DNA from: Arthrobacter cavernae
GTDB lineage: Bacteria; Actinomycetota; Actinomycetes; Actinomycetales; Micrococcaceae
Assembly (NCBI RefSeq): GCF_017368795.1
Contig: NZ_JAFNLL010000047.1
Coordinates: 1-62,843, forward strand
Reading direction: 5' to 3'
Length of the DNA: 62,843 nt
In this document: positions 16,298 through 24,546 of the stretch, in pieces
Layout: each line of letters starts with the position of its first letter
Numbering within the stretch: the first letter of the stretch is position 1
Position numbers and translations under genes: made by a program
Notes under the pieces: generated by a model
The model's database searches: none
The model's input: the letters and a program-made list of their open reading frames with translations, nothing else
What the model was told of the DNA's origin: nothing

Positions 16298-17929
16298 ATG
16301 ATCCCCAACATCACCCGGGGTGCACGCATGGGCGGTCTGATGGTTTACCTGGCATCGACAGATGCGGACAAGACGAAAAACGCGCACAGTGATCCGCACC
16401 TTGTTGCCGGCGATGCTGCGATCATGGCCTGGTATGACGATGGCGTGCTGGACCGGGATGACGCCCTGGCCATTGCCAAGCACCTGGATCAGCCGCGCAA
16501 GACGTTCGGCGTTGAGGTCCGCGTCAAGGACGTGCAGTGGGATGCCGCTATGAAAGAGCGCGTCTTCGTGGGCCACAAGGATGCCAGCGTCTGGCACTGC
16601 TCACTGAGTTTGCGTGCCGAGGAAGGCGCACTCACCGACCAGCAGTGGGGTGACATCGCCAACGATTTCGTTGACGCCATGGGCTTCACCGAGACCAGCG
16701 GAAAAGCACAGTGCCGCTGGGCTGCGATCAACCACGGAACCAGCGAGAACGGTAACCACCACATCCACATCGCCGTGTCCCTAGTCCGCGAAGACGGCAC
16801 CAAGGCATCCACCCACGGCGACTACACGAAGGCACAGCAAACTTGCCGTGCACTTGAGACCAAGTACGGTCTGGAAGAGCTCTCCACCGTGCACGCCACC
16901 CGCGGCTACGAGCGGGCCGAGAAGGCCACGGCCGTCCGTGACGAACGGGAGATGCACCGTGCGTCCCTGGCACGAAAGGTGCGGGCCAGTGCGTCCGCGT
17001 CGGGTAGTGAGGCGGAGTTCGTCCGCCGGGCCCGCGACACCGGACTGCTCGTCCGTCCGCGCTACGCGAAGAACACCACCGACGTTATCGTCGGCTACTC
17101 CGTGGCCGAACGCCCGGCGCGTGGGGAACGGCCTATTTGGTTCGGCGGCGGAACGCTCGCCTCCGACCTGAAGCTCGGTGCGCTCCGGCAGGAATGGGCG
17201 GACTCACCGCAGTCCGCCATCGACGCTGCAGCCGAATGGAACGCCGCGGCGAGGAACAGGCGCAAGGTCATTACCAACGGTCCGGAGAACGCCGTTCCCG
17301 GTCCGCAGGTCTGGGTCGAGTACACACGCAACGCCACCGAACTGGTGGAACGCCTGCGCGCCCTGCCGAAGGATGACCATGCGACCTGGGCGAAGGCCGC
17401 ACGGGACGCGTCCGGTGCGTTCGCGGCATGGTCCCACCGCATCGAAGCTGTGCCCGGGCCGCTGGCGGCCACCGCTGCTGAACTGTCCCGGACGGCCCAG
17501 CTTCGCGCACCCAGGGACCATGGCAAACCGGTGCCGCTGCCTTCCATCGCGGGAACAGCGATGCTGTTCATGGCCGCTGCCAGCAAGGACAAAACCGCGG
17601 CGCAGACCGCGCTCATGGTGCAGCTGATCAATACCGCCTTCGCCGTGTACGAGATGCACCAGCAGGCCGGCCGCACACGGGAGGCCCAGCGCATCCGTGC
17701 GGTCGTCACACAGCAGCTGGCACCGTTCACCGCAACCATGCCCAAACCCGTCCTGGTCGGCATTGGTGAGCCCCCGGCCGCCGGTGCCGGCACCGAGCCA
17801 ACTGCGGCCGACATCGGACGCCGGGGCATGGCCCCGGTCCGCCCCGGGTCCGTGGTCCCATCCACACCCGAGAGGGCCAGGACGCATCAGCATGCTGGCC
17901 CGGACAACGGACCGGTGCTGGACCGCTAA
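16298..17929 (+). CDS. Relaxase/mobilisation nuclease (MOB_P-like)
   Basis: The 543-residue protein starts MIPNITRGARMGGLMVYLAS, the usual N-terminus of actinobacterial relaxases of the Relaxase family (PF03432), where an early Tyr serves as the nicking residue. The metal-binding three-His motif is clear in ENGNHHIHIAVSLVREDG (about residues 150-166). The enzyme nicks oriT, stays covalently attached and is piloted through the conjugation channel. The C-terminal 250 residues are helical and probably bind the coupling protein or MobC. It directly follows mobC and precedes a helical accessory gene. The coupling protein and channel genes lie 20 kb away on the minus strand. Confidence 0.9.
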   Translation: MIPNITRGARMGGLMVYLASTDADKTKNAHSDPHLVAGDAAIMAWYDDGVLDRDDALAIAKHLDQPRKTFGVEVRVKDVQWDAAMKERVFVGHKDASVWHCSLSLRAEEGALTDQQWGDIANDFVDAMGFTETSGKAQCRWAAINHGTSENGNHHIHIAVSLVREDGTKASTHGDYTKAQQTCRALETKYGLEELSTVHATRGYERAEKATAVRDEREMHRASLARKVRASASASGSEAEFVRRARDTGLLVRPRYAKNTTDVIVGYSVAERPARGERPIWFGGGTLASDLKLGALRQEWADSPQSAIDAAAEWNAAARNRRKVITNGPENAVPGPQVWVEYTRNATELVERLRALPKDDHATWAKAARDASGAFAAWSHRIEAVPGPLAATAAELSRTAQLRAPRDHGKPVPLPSIAGTAMLFMAAASKDKTAAQTALMVQLINTAFAVYEMHQQAGRTREAQRIRAVVTQQLAPFTATMPKPVLVGIGEPPAAGAGTEPTAADIGRRGMAPVRPGSVVPSTPERARTHQHAGPDNGPVLDR

Positions 17930-17972
17930 GACCGCAAGAGATCAGAACAACTACGAGGGGGAAGTACCGATC

Positions 17973-19169
17973 ATGAGCGAAGCAGACGGCATTGACGAGG
18001 TAGTGGACGGCAGCCTCAGGCAGTCCCTGATGGCCGCCTCACGGCTTGCCGAAACCCTGGCCCGGATGCGGCAGGAATCCCTGCGCCAGCGCGAGCAGCA
18101 GGACACCCAAACCGCACATGAAGCACAGGTGCGTGAAGCAGCCCAGCACGCCGCCGTGCAGGGCGCACTGGCCCCGGTCCAGAAGGACCAATGGTGGGAC
18201 CAGGCGCAGCCCCAGGACATCGCCCAGGTCCACGCCCTGGCCGAGGCCTGGAAGGACTACGACCCAACCGCACTGGCCGCTGCCCAGCGGATCCAGTACG
18301 AGGTCCAGAACCGCTACGGCATCAACACCCGCGACGTCGGCACGGACGCCGCATACCTGGAATCCGGCATCGAAATGATCAGCGCCGAACAGGCCCGCCG
18401 CGCCGCTGTAGCCGAGCACCAGAAAGGCATGGCACTCATCGCCGCAGCCCAAGCCGAAGAACTCCGGGCCAAGGCCGAGAAGCTTGCCCCGGAAATGGAA
18501 AGGCACCAGGTTCCCGTGGAGTACCTGAACAACCCTGTCCTGGCCGAGGCTTTGCAGAGCGCCCACGATGCCAAGACCCCGGCTGCAATTGAGGCGGCCG
18601 GCGCCGCCGTGAAGGAACGCCTGTACCTGATCGGCAAAGACGGCATCAACGGTCCCACCATCGACCAGTTGCGCGAAGAAACCACGGCGAACTTCAACGG
18701 AGCCGGCGAAGACCACTTTAAAGACGCCGCGTTCGTGGACGCAGCGAAGGAATGGCACGAAGCGAAACTCCTCGCCGAAGGCGGCTTCAAAGGCTCCCCG
18801 GACCAGCCGCTGGAACAGCGCTACGAACGCACCGAAGCCGAACTGTTCGCACGCATCGAAGGCATGGGACGCGAACTCGAGAACCGGGTCACCGGCGACG
18901 ACAGCAAACGACTGAAAGACCAGGGCGAGAAAGCCGTGGCCAGCTCAGCCGCAGAATACGGCTCCGCTGACCATCACCAGGCCTTCGCCGCCTCACTCGC
19001 CGGAACGGCCAGCGAGAACCAAGTACAGGGACGCCTGGCCGCTGCACGCGGTGAGGGCACGCACCCCAGCACTGCCCTCACGCAAGGCAAAGCGGCAGCC
19101 AAGGCACGAAAGACCCGTGGCGGCGCCGGTGTAGCTCCAGAGCGCACGAAAAGCGGCCCCAGCCGCTAA
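17973..19169 (+). CDS. Helical accessory protein downstream of the relaxase
   Basis: The start ATG at 17973 follows ACGAGGGGGAAG, giving 398 residues. The N-terminal 60 residues are a Gln/Glu-rich coiled coil (MRQESLRQREQQDTQ). Most of the remainder is helical and Ala/Glu-rich, with RIQYEVQNRYGINTRDVG in the middle and a basic, disordered tail. There are no membrane segments or catalytic motif. Its place directly behind mobC and the relaxase points to a mobilisation role, perhaps a scaffold or DNA-handling protein. No domain family was recognised. Confidence 0.7.
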   Translation: MSEADGIDEVVDGSLRQSLMAASRLAETLARMRQESLRQREQQDTQTAHEAQVREAAQHAAVQGALAPVQKDQWWDQAQPQDIAQVHALAEAWKDYDPTALAAAQRIQYEVQNRYGINTRDVGTDAAYLESGIEMISAEQARRAAVAEHQKGMALIAAAQAEELRAKAEKLAPEMERHQVPVEYLNNPVLAEALQSAHDAKTPAAIEAAGAAVKERLYLIGKDGINGPTIDQLREETTANFNGAGEDHFKDAAFVDAAKEWHEAKLLAEGGFKGSPDQPLEQRYERTEAELFARIEGMGRELENRVTGDDSKRLKDQGEKAVASSAAEYGSADHHQAFAASLAGTASENQVQGRLAAARGEGTHPSTALTQGKAAAKARKTRGGAGVAPERTKSGPSR

Positions 19170-19252
19170 CTGTTTTACAGGGAAGGGCCTGCACCGGTTG
19201 AGGTGCACGCCCTTGGCCATAAATTGTCAGCCCTCTGTGGGACGCTGGCTGG

Positions 19253-19537
19253 ATGACGCAGTGGGCACACATCACCAGAACTGACTGGGCACAGACCATC
19301 GGCCAAGACGCTGCAGCGGAACTCTTCGCAGACTTCCTCGGCCGAGGCAGTGACGTGCAGCTTGTCCTTCCCGACCGCAGAACCGGTGAAGGAGACGCCG
19401 AGGCGGCCCGAGATTTGAACCAGCTCGTTCGCTTTGTAAAGACCAATCAGCCGAGCAAGTTCCTCATTCACCCAGAGCCATCCCAGATGCAGGAGATTAC
19501 CGATCGCGGCACCTACCAGGACGCCGACCGTATATAG
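19253..19537 (+). CDS. Small hypothetical protein, possibly truncated
   Basis: A 94-residue frame starts MTQWAHITRTDWAQTIGQDA and contains ELFADFLGRGSDVQLVLPD and RFVKTNQPSKFLIHPEP, which look coding. It ends in a stop directly before a second coding-looking stretch in another frame. It may be a complete small gene or the 5' part of the broken gene at 19542-19950. Function is unknown. Confidence 0.45.
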   Translation: MTQWAHITRTDWAQTIGQDAAAELFADFLGRGSDVQLVLPDRRTGEGDAEAARDLNQLVRFVKTNQPSKFLIHPEPSQMQEITDRGTYQDADRI

Positions 19538-19541
19538 TCGC

Positions 19542-19950
19542 CATCCTCTGGACGGCGGACAGCACGTTCGAAGGCTGGTTATCAGCACAAGGCAGCCACC
19601 CTTCTCCGCCACCGAGACGCCGGCACCCGTCCACCCCGTAGTTGCACAGGCACTCAAGTCTGTCGCCAGTTCCAGGAACCCCTCGACTGGCATCAGCCGC
19701 GGATACGGCAAGGACTACGCCGTGGATGCACTGCGAAAGCTCATCCAAGCCGGATACACCGTTAACGACGCCGGCCTCGAGGCGGCAGCATTCGCAGCCG
19801 GCCTCAAATGGGGGTGAGGTCACCCAGCTACGCACGTATGCCGACAAGCTGACTCAGGGCGGACGCTTCGTCACCAAGGGCACAGGCTACCCCTACAGGG
19901 ACGACATCGTGTCGGTGTGGGCCTCCAAAATTGCCACTACCACCTCCTGA
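19542..19950 (+). pseudogene. Frameshifted remnant of a small helical protein
   Basis: One frame reads VVAQALKSVASSRNPSTGIS and then KDYAVDALRKLIQAGYTVND before TGA; the next frame continues TQLRTYADKLTQGGRFVTK and YPYRDDIVSVWASK. Shifting by one base at the A/G run at 19806-19814 joins them into one plausible C-terminal domain. The tail YRDDIVSVW recurs near 36020-36042 at the end of another decayed gene. No start codon was found, so the 5' end is missing. Function is unknown. Confidence 0.5.
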
Positions 19951-20042
19951 ACTTTTAAGTCGCGACCAATGCCCTCCCTCACTCTGGAATTGCTGGACCT
20001 CATCGCGATGGAATCAATGGTGTGGCTCATCTACTAATCTCT

Positions 20043-21371
20043 TTAGGTCCTGTTTGGAGCTGCGATGATGGCGCGCGCAGTGCTCTCAGCAACTGGTAGA
20101 TCAGGCAGGAGGATGGCTTGGAGCGCGTGATAGATATCTGGCTTTCCGGACCACATTGTGTAGCTCGGACGGTTGTCAGTGTCGAGAAGGTGGTGCCAGC
20201 TGCCGTGCTCCGTGTCGACAAAATGGCTTTGTGCGTACGTGGTCCAAGTTTGAAGCTGATTCGCGTATCGCGGGTTACCTGTGAGGTTGGTCCACGTCGC
20301 GGCGGCGGAAATCGCTTCCGCAGTCACCCAGTGAGGGCGGTCACGAATGACGGGTCGGCCGTCCCAATCAACGGTATACACGAAGCCCTCCCTACCGTCC
20401 ACGGTCCATCCATATTTCACAGCCGTTTCGTAGAGGCCGGAAGCGGCTTCCCTGAGCCACGACGGGGGCAGTTCAAATGTTGACTCAAGCTCGAGCAGGA
20501 GGCGGCTCCATTCGAACAGGTGGCCGATCGTCATTCCGTAGGGGTGGAATTCATCGCGAGGATTATCAACATTGAAGTCGGGCAGCGGCGTCCAGTCCTG
20601 CCCGTAGTGTTCGTTGAGCCACCACTTCGCCGAACGGGCGCGTACATTGATAAAAGTCTCCGCGATCCGCAGGGCACGATCTCGCCAACCCGTGTTTCGT
20701 GTGTGGCCATAGAGTGCGAGCATCGACTCAAGCCCGTGCATATTGACGTTGGCGCCCCAGTACGGCTCGGGTTTGGCAAACTCTCGATCCCAGGATTCGA
20801 AGAGAGCGCCGGATTCATGCGACCAGAATCTGGTCTGTAGCACGTCGGAGACCTTCGCCGTCAACTCTTCAGCGCCAGGGATGCCCGCGGTGGCGGCAGT
20901 GGAAGCCCCCAATGCGACGAAGCATGTTTCGTACGCGCGCTTCCGTTGCGAAGACGGCGTTCCGTCAAGAGAACTCAGATAGCCGCCGAATGTTTCATCC
21001 CAAAATGGGCCTGACAGGCAGGCAATGCCGTGCGCGGCATAGCGAATTACATCCGGTACCTCGAGCAAGGAGGCGATACTGAAGCAATAGGTCATCCGAG
21101 CAGTTACGAAGCACGCGGGAGAACGGCTCTTGTCCACTTTCCCGAAGCGATCAAGGAACCCAAACCCGTCAGGAACACCCGCAGCCTTCGCGAACTCAAT
21201 CAGGCGGTTGACTTCCTCATGACTGGTCCTATTCAGGGGGCCGGGATGGATGTGCAAGGCTGGCCTTTCGTTTCGCTTCGGGCTGGATCTATCTATGAAA
21301 AAGGAATGGGCCCTGCTACCGGGCGGGAGAATAGCCCGATGTGCGTGGTAAATATCGTCGGGGTGATTCAT
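20043..21371 (-). CDS. N-acylglucosamine 2-epimerase (AGE) family sugar isomerase
   Basis: The start ATG at 21371 has GAGGCG upstream (an alternative GTG lies at 21392), giving about 442 residues against the usual 390-420. AGE-family motifs include ARMTYCFSIA, YWGANVNMHGLESMLALY, GHLFEWSRLL and WSGKPDIYHALQAILLP. These make an (alpha/alpha)6 barrel that interconverts aldoses and ketoses, as in mannose/fructose isomerase YihS or cellobiose epimerase. It is about 240 bases downstream of the lacI-type gene on the same strand and probably serves the polyol locus. The first 45 residues do not resemble the family, apart from DDIYHAHRAIL, which echoes the C-terminal PDIYHALQAIL. Confidence 0.85.
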   Translation of the reverse strand: MNHPDDIYHAHRAILPPGSRAHSFFIDRSSPKRNERPALHIHPGPLNRTSHEEVNRLIEFAKAAGVPDGFGFLDRFGKVDKSRSPACFVTARMTYCFSIASLLEVPDVIRYAAHGIACLSGPFWDETFGGYLSSLDGTPSSQRKRAYETCFVALGASTAATAGIPGAEELTAKVSDVLQTRFWSHESGALFESWDREFAKPEPYWGANVNMHGLESMLALYGHTRNTGWRDRALRIAETFINVRARSAKWWLNEHYGQDWTPLPDFNVDNPRDEFHPYGMTIGHLFEWSRLLLELESTFELPPSWLREAASGLYETAVKYGWTVDGREGFVYTVDWDGRPVIRDRPHWVTAEAISAAATWTNLTGNPRYANQLQTWTTYAQSHFVDTEHGSWHHLLDTDNRPSYTMWSGKPDIYHALQAILLPDLPVAESTARAIIAAPNRT

Positions 21372-21608
21372 CGGCGCCTCGTTGCTTATCACTCGCCGTC
21401 AGAGTCAGAGCGCGACAATGGCTCAGTTTGCGGTGTGCGTGGCCCCCGGCATGAGATGAAACAAAGCCTGTAACTTCCGAACACCGGGAATGTGTGAGTC
21501 CGACGAAAATGTTTGATTGAGTCCGGCCCGGCGGGCGCACGCCACCCCCTGCTGTTGCTCTGCCGGCAGGCCGATAGTGGGCATTCAGGTGGCCCAGCTT
21601 CTGGGGCT

Positions 21609-22628
21609 TCACGGTACGTCTACGGGTGCAGACAGCGCAGGGACGGACTGGCACGATTGGCGTTCGATCAGCCTGACGGGGAGGACATTTTTCCGTCGGA
21701 ACCTCTTGGCGGGCGTTGCAAGCCGGGCGAGGATGCGTTCGGCCGCCACTCGTCCGACCCGTCGAGGGTCTTGGTCGATGACTGAAACCGAGGGCTGGAG
21801 AACATCTGCCATTGGGAAGTCGCCATAGCTGATGAGTGCAATGTCGGTTCTGTTCAATGCCTGAAGGGCTGGAAAAACGCCGATTGAGAACCGGGCGTTG
21901 GAGGAGAAGATGGCGGTGGGTGCATCGGGCAGTGCCAGTAGGGTCTTGCAGGCTTGGGCGGCACCGTCTGCGTTGCGTGAACCGAGCACAACCAGCTCTT
22001 CGTCGTTTCTCAGGCCGGCGTCGTCTAGGGCGGCGCGGTACCCCTCCAGGCGCAGCCTCGTGGTGGGGACGTCTGTCGAGTCCCCGACGATGGCGATGCG
22101 GCGGTGCCCGTGCGCGATGAGGTGCTGTGTCGCTTCGAAGGCTCCGCCGAAGTCATCTTCGACGAAGTAGTCGGCGTTGAGCTTAATGGGCGTGCGGTCA
22201 ATGAACACGATGGGGAAGCTGTCCTGCCAGCGGGCGAGGTAGGACTGATCGGCGGCGATCGGGGCAATAATGAGGCCGCCGATCTGGCGGCGGACTGTCG
22301 TTTCAATGATGTTCTGCTCCAGGGACGGGTTATCCCCCAGGCTGGTAACGACTATCGCCATGTCGTGTTCACGTGCCGCCAGTTCAATTTCCTTCGTGAT
22401 GGCAGCGAAGAAGGGGTCGGCGACGTCAGGCACTGCGATGCCTATGACGGCTGACTTGCCTTCGCGGAAGGTGCGCGCCAGCATGTTCGGCACGTACTTG
22501 AGTTCGCGCATGGTCGACTGCACGCGTTGCCGCGTGTCTTCCGTAACGTGCGGGTCGTCATTGAAAACTCTGGAAACCGTCTTGGCGCTCACTCCGGCGC
22601 GCGTGGCCACGTCCTGCATGGTAGTCAC
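21609..22628 (-). CDS. LacI-family transcriptional repressor of the polyol locus
   Basis: The 339-residue protein starts MTTMQDVATRAGVSAKTVSR, the standard LacI helix-turn-helix, followed by the hinge helix (YVPNMLARTF). The periplasmic-binding-protein-like effector domain then includes IGIAVPDVADPFFA, GGLIIAP, RRIAIVGDS and ISYGDFPMADVLQPSVSVID. It is divergent from the kinase/ABC/dehydrogenase operon, and three palindromic sites of LacI type (core TGTCATCGATGACA) lie in between. It should repress that operon and possibly itself until a sugar or sugar phosphate binds. Confidence 0.93.
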   Translation of the reverse strand: MTTMQDVATRAGVSAKTVSRVFNDDPHVTEDTRQRVQSTMRELKYVPNMLARTFREGKSAVIGIAVPDVADPFFAAITKEIELAAREHDMAIVVTSLGDNPSLEQNIIETTVRRQIGGLIIAPIAADQSYLARWQDSFPIVFIDRTPIKLNADYFVEDDFGGAFEATQHLIAHGHRRIAIVGDSTDVPTTRLRLEGYRAALDDAGLRNDEELVVLGSRNADGAAQACKTLLALPDAPTAIFSSNARFSIGVFPALQALNRTDIALISYGDFPMADVLQPSVSVIDQDPRRVGRVAAERILARLATPAKRFRRKNVLPVRLIERQSCQSVPALSAPVDVP

Positions 22629-22708
22629 TGTTCGACTCCTTCACCGCTGGTAACAGCCTTATGGCTCGACCGCCCGAAATGTGGGAACTGTCAGCATGCA
22701 CCTGAAGA

Positions 22709-22722
22709 TGTCATCGGTGACA
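22709..22722. promoter_or_regulatory. LacI-type operator O1
   Basis: TGTCATCGGTGACA is a one-mismatch form of the palindrome found at 22775. It lies about 80 bases upstream of the lacI-type start codon and may serve autoregulation or loop formation with O2 and O3. Confidence 0.65.
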
Positions 22723-22774
22723 ATCACCCGTACACCCCATCCTGCCCGATGTTTACGGGAACTTCAAGCAACTC

Positions 22775-22790
22775 ATGTCATCGATGACAT
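22775..22790. promoter_or_regulatory. LacI-type operator O2 (perfect 16-bp palindrome)
   Basis: ATGTCATCGATGACAT is a perfect palindrome with the central CG step typical of LacI-family operators. It is upstream of the operon promoter and 34 bases (centre to centre about 33) from O3, roughly three helical turns. Confidence 0.8.
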
Positions 22791-22807
22791 GGATTTTCTT
22801 ATGTTCC

Positions 22808-22837
22808 TTGACATCGATGACACGGGGCCTCTAGATT
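22808..22837 (+). promoter_or_regulatory. Operon promoter overlapping LacI-type operator O3
   Basis: TTGACA at 22808-22813 is followed after 17-18 bases by CTAGAT/TAGATT (22831-22837). The operator copy TGACATCGATGACA (22809-22822) overlaps the -35 box, so repressor binding would directly block polymerase at the promoter of the kinase/ABC/dehydrogenase operon. Confidence 0.7.
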
Positions 22838-22978
22838 GCTGTAAGGCAGGTCACAGCGAGGCCCCCAGGAAGTAAGCCGGGTCCGCGTTTCAGGCCTCTC
22901 GCATTTGACTTAGGCAGCGCTTCAATGGTGTAGCAGCAGAGCTTCTTCACCGTGGCATGACCAACGGAGGAGACAGTG

Positions 22979-23683
22979 ATGAACACAGCTGAAGATCGGA
23001 CGTCGGCTCCCGTCCGAGGAGCCGAGCGGCTGAGCTGCACGCTGGATGAGCTGGTGGAGCGGGCCCGCTCCCTGGCTGCCGGCGGAACGCGGCGCATTCT
23101 GGGAATCACGGGGGCACCCGGTGCGGGAAAGTCCACGGTGGCACAGGCTATCGCTGAGGCCCTGGGTGGCCAGGCGGCCCGGGTCGGTATGGATGCATTC
23201 CACCTGGCCAACCAGGTCCTTGCCGCCCACGGCTCGCGGGACCGCAAGGGCGCTCCGGACACGTTTGATCCGTGGGGTTACGCGAACCTGCTGCACCGGC
23301 TCAAATCCAACCGGGAACCGGTCGTCTATGCCCCGGTGTTCGACCGCAGCCTGGAGGAGTCCATCGGCAGCGCGATTCCGGTGGCCCGCGAGGTCCCGCT
23401 GGTCATCACCGAAGGAAACTACCTTCTCCTGGACGCCGAAGGCTGGCTGGAGAGCCGGGAGCAGATAGATGAGGTCTGGTACCTGGACGTAAACGAAGAC
23501 GAACGGCAGCTCCGGCTGGTGCGGCGCCACAAGGCCTTCGGAAAACCGCACGAGGAAGCAGAAGCATGGGCACTGGGCAGCGACCAACGCAACGCCGAAG
23601 TCGTTGACGCCACCCGGACACGGGCGGATCTGATCATCGACCTGGCCCGTCCCCATAGCCATGAAACCTTCGCTCAAGCCTGA
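22979..23683 (+). CDS. Nucleoside/nucleotide kinase-family sugar kinase (FrcK-like)
   Basis: The ATG at 22979 is eight bases from GGAGG; a GTG three bases earlier is also possible. The 234-residue protein has a P-loop GAPGAGKST (residues about 47-55), then RVGMDAFHLAN with a substrate-binding Asp, and EGNYLLLD, features of the uridine kinase/phosphoribulokinase/FrcK family. In ABC-type fructose loci such a kinase is a constant partner and is thought to phosphorylate the imported sugar or a derivative. It is the first gene of the operon under the LacI operators. Confidence 0.88.
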   Translation: MNTAEDRTSAPVRGAERLSCTLDELVERARSLAAGGTRRILGITGAPGAGKSTVAQAIAEALGGQAARVGMDAFHLANQVLAAHGSRDRKGAPDTFDPWGYANLLHRLKSNREPVVYAPVFDRSLEESIGSAIPVAREVPLVITEGNYLLLDAEGWLESREQIDEVWYLDVNEDERQLRLVRRHKAFGKPHEEAEAWALGSDQRNAEVVDATRTRADLIIDLARPHSHETFAQA

Positions 23684-23701
23684 ATGAAGAGGAACCCAGA
23701 A

Positions 23702-23785
23702 GTGACAACACAACGAAGTGTCTCCGGCCGGCAGACCGTGGCCGCGACAATCGTCCCGTACCAGCTGACAGGTGTTACACGATGA
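23702..23785 (+). CDS. Possible 27-aa leader or coupling peptide
   Basis: A GTG at 23702 follows GAGGAACCC and opens a 27-codon frame whose TGA overlaps the ATG of the ABC ATPase gene (ATGA). The arrangement would couple translation of the transporter gene to ribosomes coming from the kinase gene. The peptide (VTTQRSVSGRQTVAATIVP...) has no recognisable family and may simply be chance; no other gene fits in this 98-base gap. Confidence 0.3.
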   Translation: MTTQRSVSGRQTVAATIVPYQLTGVTR

Positions 23786-24546
23786 CAACAATCCCGGTTC
23801 TTGAAGCCCGCGGCCTGACCCGCAGTTTCGGCAACGTGCGCGCCCTGGATGGCGTCGACTTCGACGTCCATGCCGGCGAAGTCGTTGCCCTCATCGGCGA
23901 CAACGGCGCCGGAAAATCGACCCTCGTGAAAGCCCTCTCGGGAAACCTTGCTCTGGACTCAGGCAAGATCCTTTTCGCGGGCGGCGAGGTCGAACTTACC
24001 TCCCCGAGCCAGGCCAGCAGCCTTGGCATCGAAACCGTCTACCAGGACCTGGCTCTGGCACCACACCTGAACGCGGCACAGAACATGTTCCTCGGCCGCG
24101 AGATCCCCAAGCCGGGTTTTCAGGGTCGGCTGGGATTCATGGACAACAAGACCATGCGGCTGAAGTCCCGGGAAGCCTTTGACGAACTTGGCGCCACGGT
24201 ACGAAGCCTGTCCGACCCCGTCGGCAGCATGTCGGGCGGCCAGAAGCAGGCAATCGCCATTGCACGGGCCGTGGCCTGGGCAAAGGGCGTCATCTTCCTG
24301 GACGAACCGACGGCCGCCCTGGGCGTCGTGCAGACCAGGAACGTGCTCGACACGATCCGCCGCGTCCGGGACAAGGGTGTGGGCGTCGTGTTCATCAGCC
24401 ACTCGATGCCGCACGTCATCGACGTCGCCGACCGGGTCCAGGTACTCCGGCTCGGACGCCGAGTGGCCACCTACGAGGCAAAGAAAACGACTGTGGAAGA
24501 ACTAGTCGGTGCAATGACCGGCGCACTTGATGGAGCACAATCATGA
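23782..24546 (+). CDS. Sugar ABC transporter ATP-binding protein (FrcA-like, single domain)
   Basis: The protein is 254 residues. Walker A is GDNGAGKST (about residues 38-46), the signature motif is SMSGGQKQAIAIARA and Walker B is GVIFLDEPTAALGV, with the switch His in VFISHSMPHV. A single nucleotide-binding domain, rather than the double domain of RbsA, is the mark of the FrcA-type fructose/ribose/xylose importers. It powers uptake through the permease encoded next, with which it overlaps by four bases. Confidence 0.93.
   Translation: MTTIPVLEARGLTRSFGNVRALDGVDFDVHAGEVVALIGDNGAGKSTLVKALSGNLALDSGKILFAGGEVELTSPSQASSLGIETVYQDLALAPHLNAAQNMFLGREIPKPGFQGRLGFMDNKTMRLKSREAFDELGATVRSLSDPVGSMSGGQKQAIAIARAVAWAKGVIFLDEPTAALGVVQTRNVLDTIRRVRDKGVGVVFISHSMPHVIDVADRVQVLRLGRRVATYEAKKTTVEELVGAMTGALDGAQS

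Noticed and set aside
19175..19711. 178-codon minus-strand frame
   Set aside because: Lies opposite two plus-strand stretches with better coding character; no motif.
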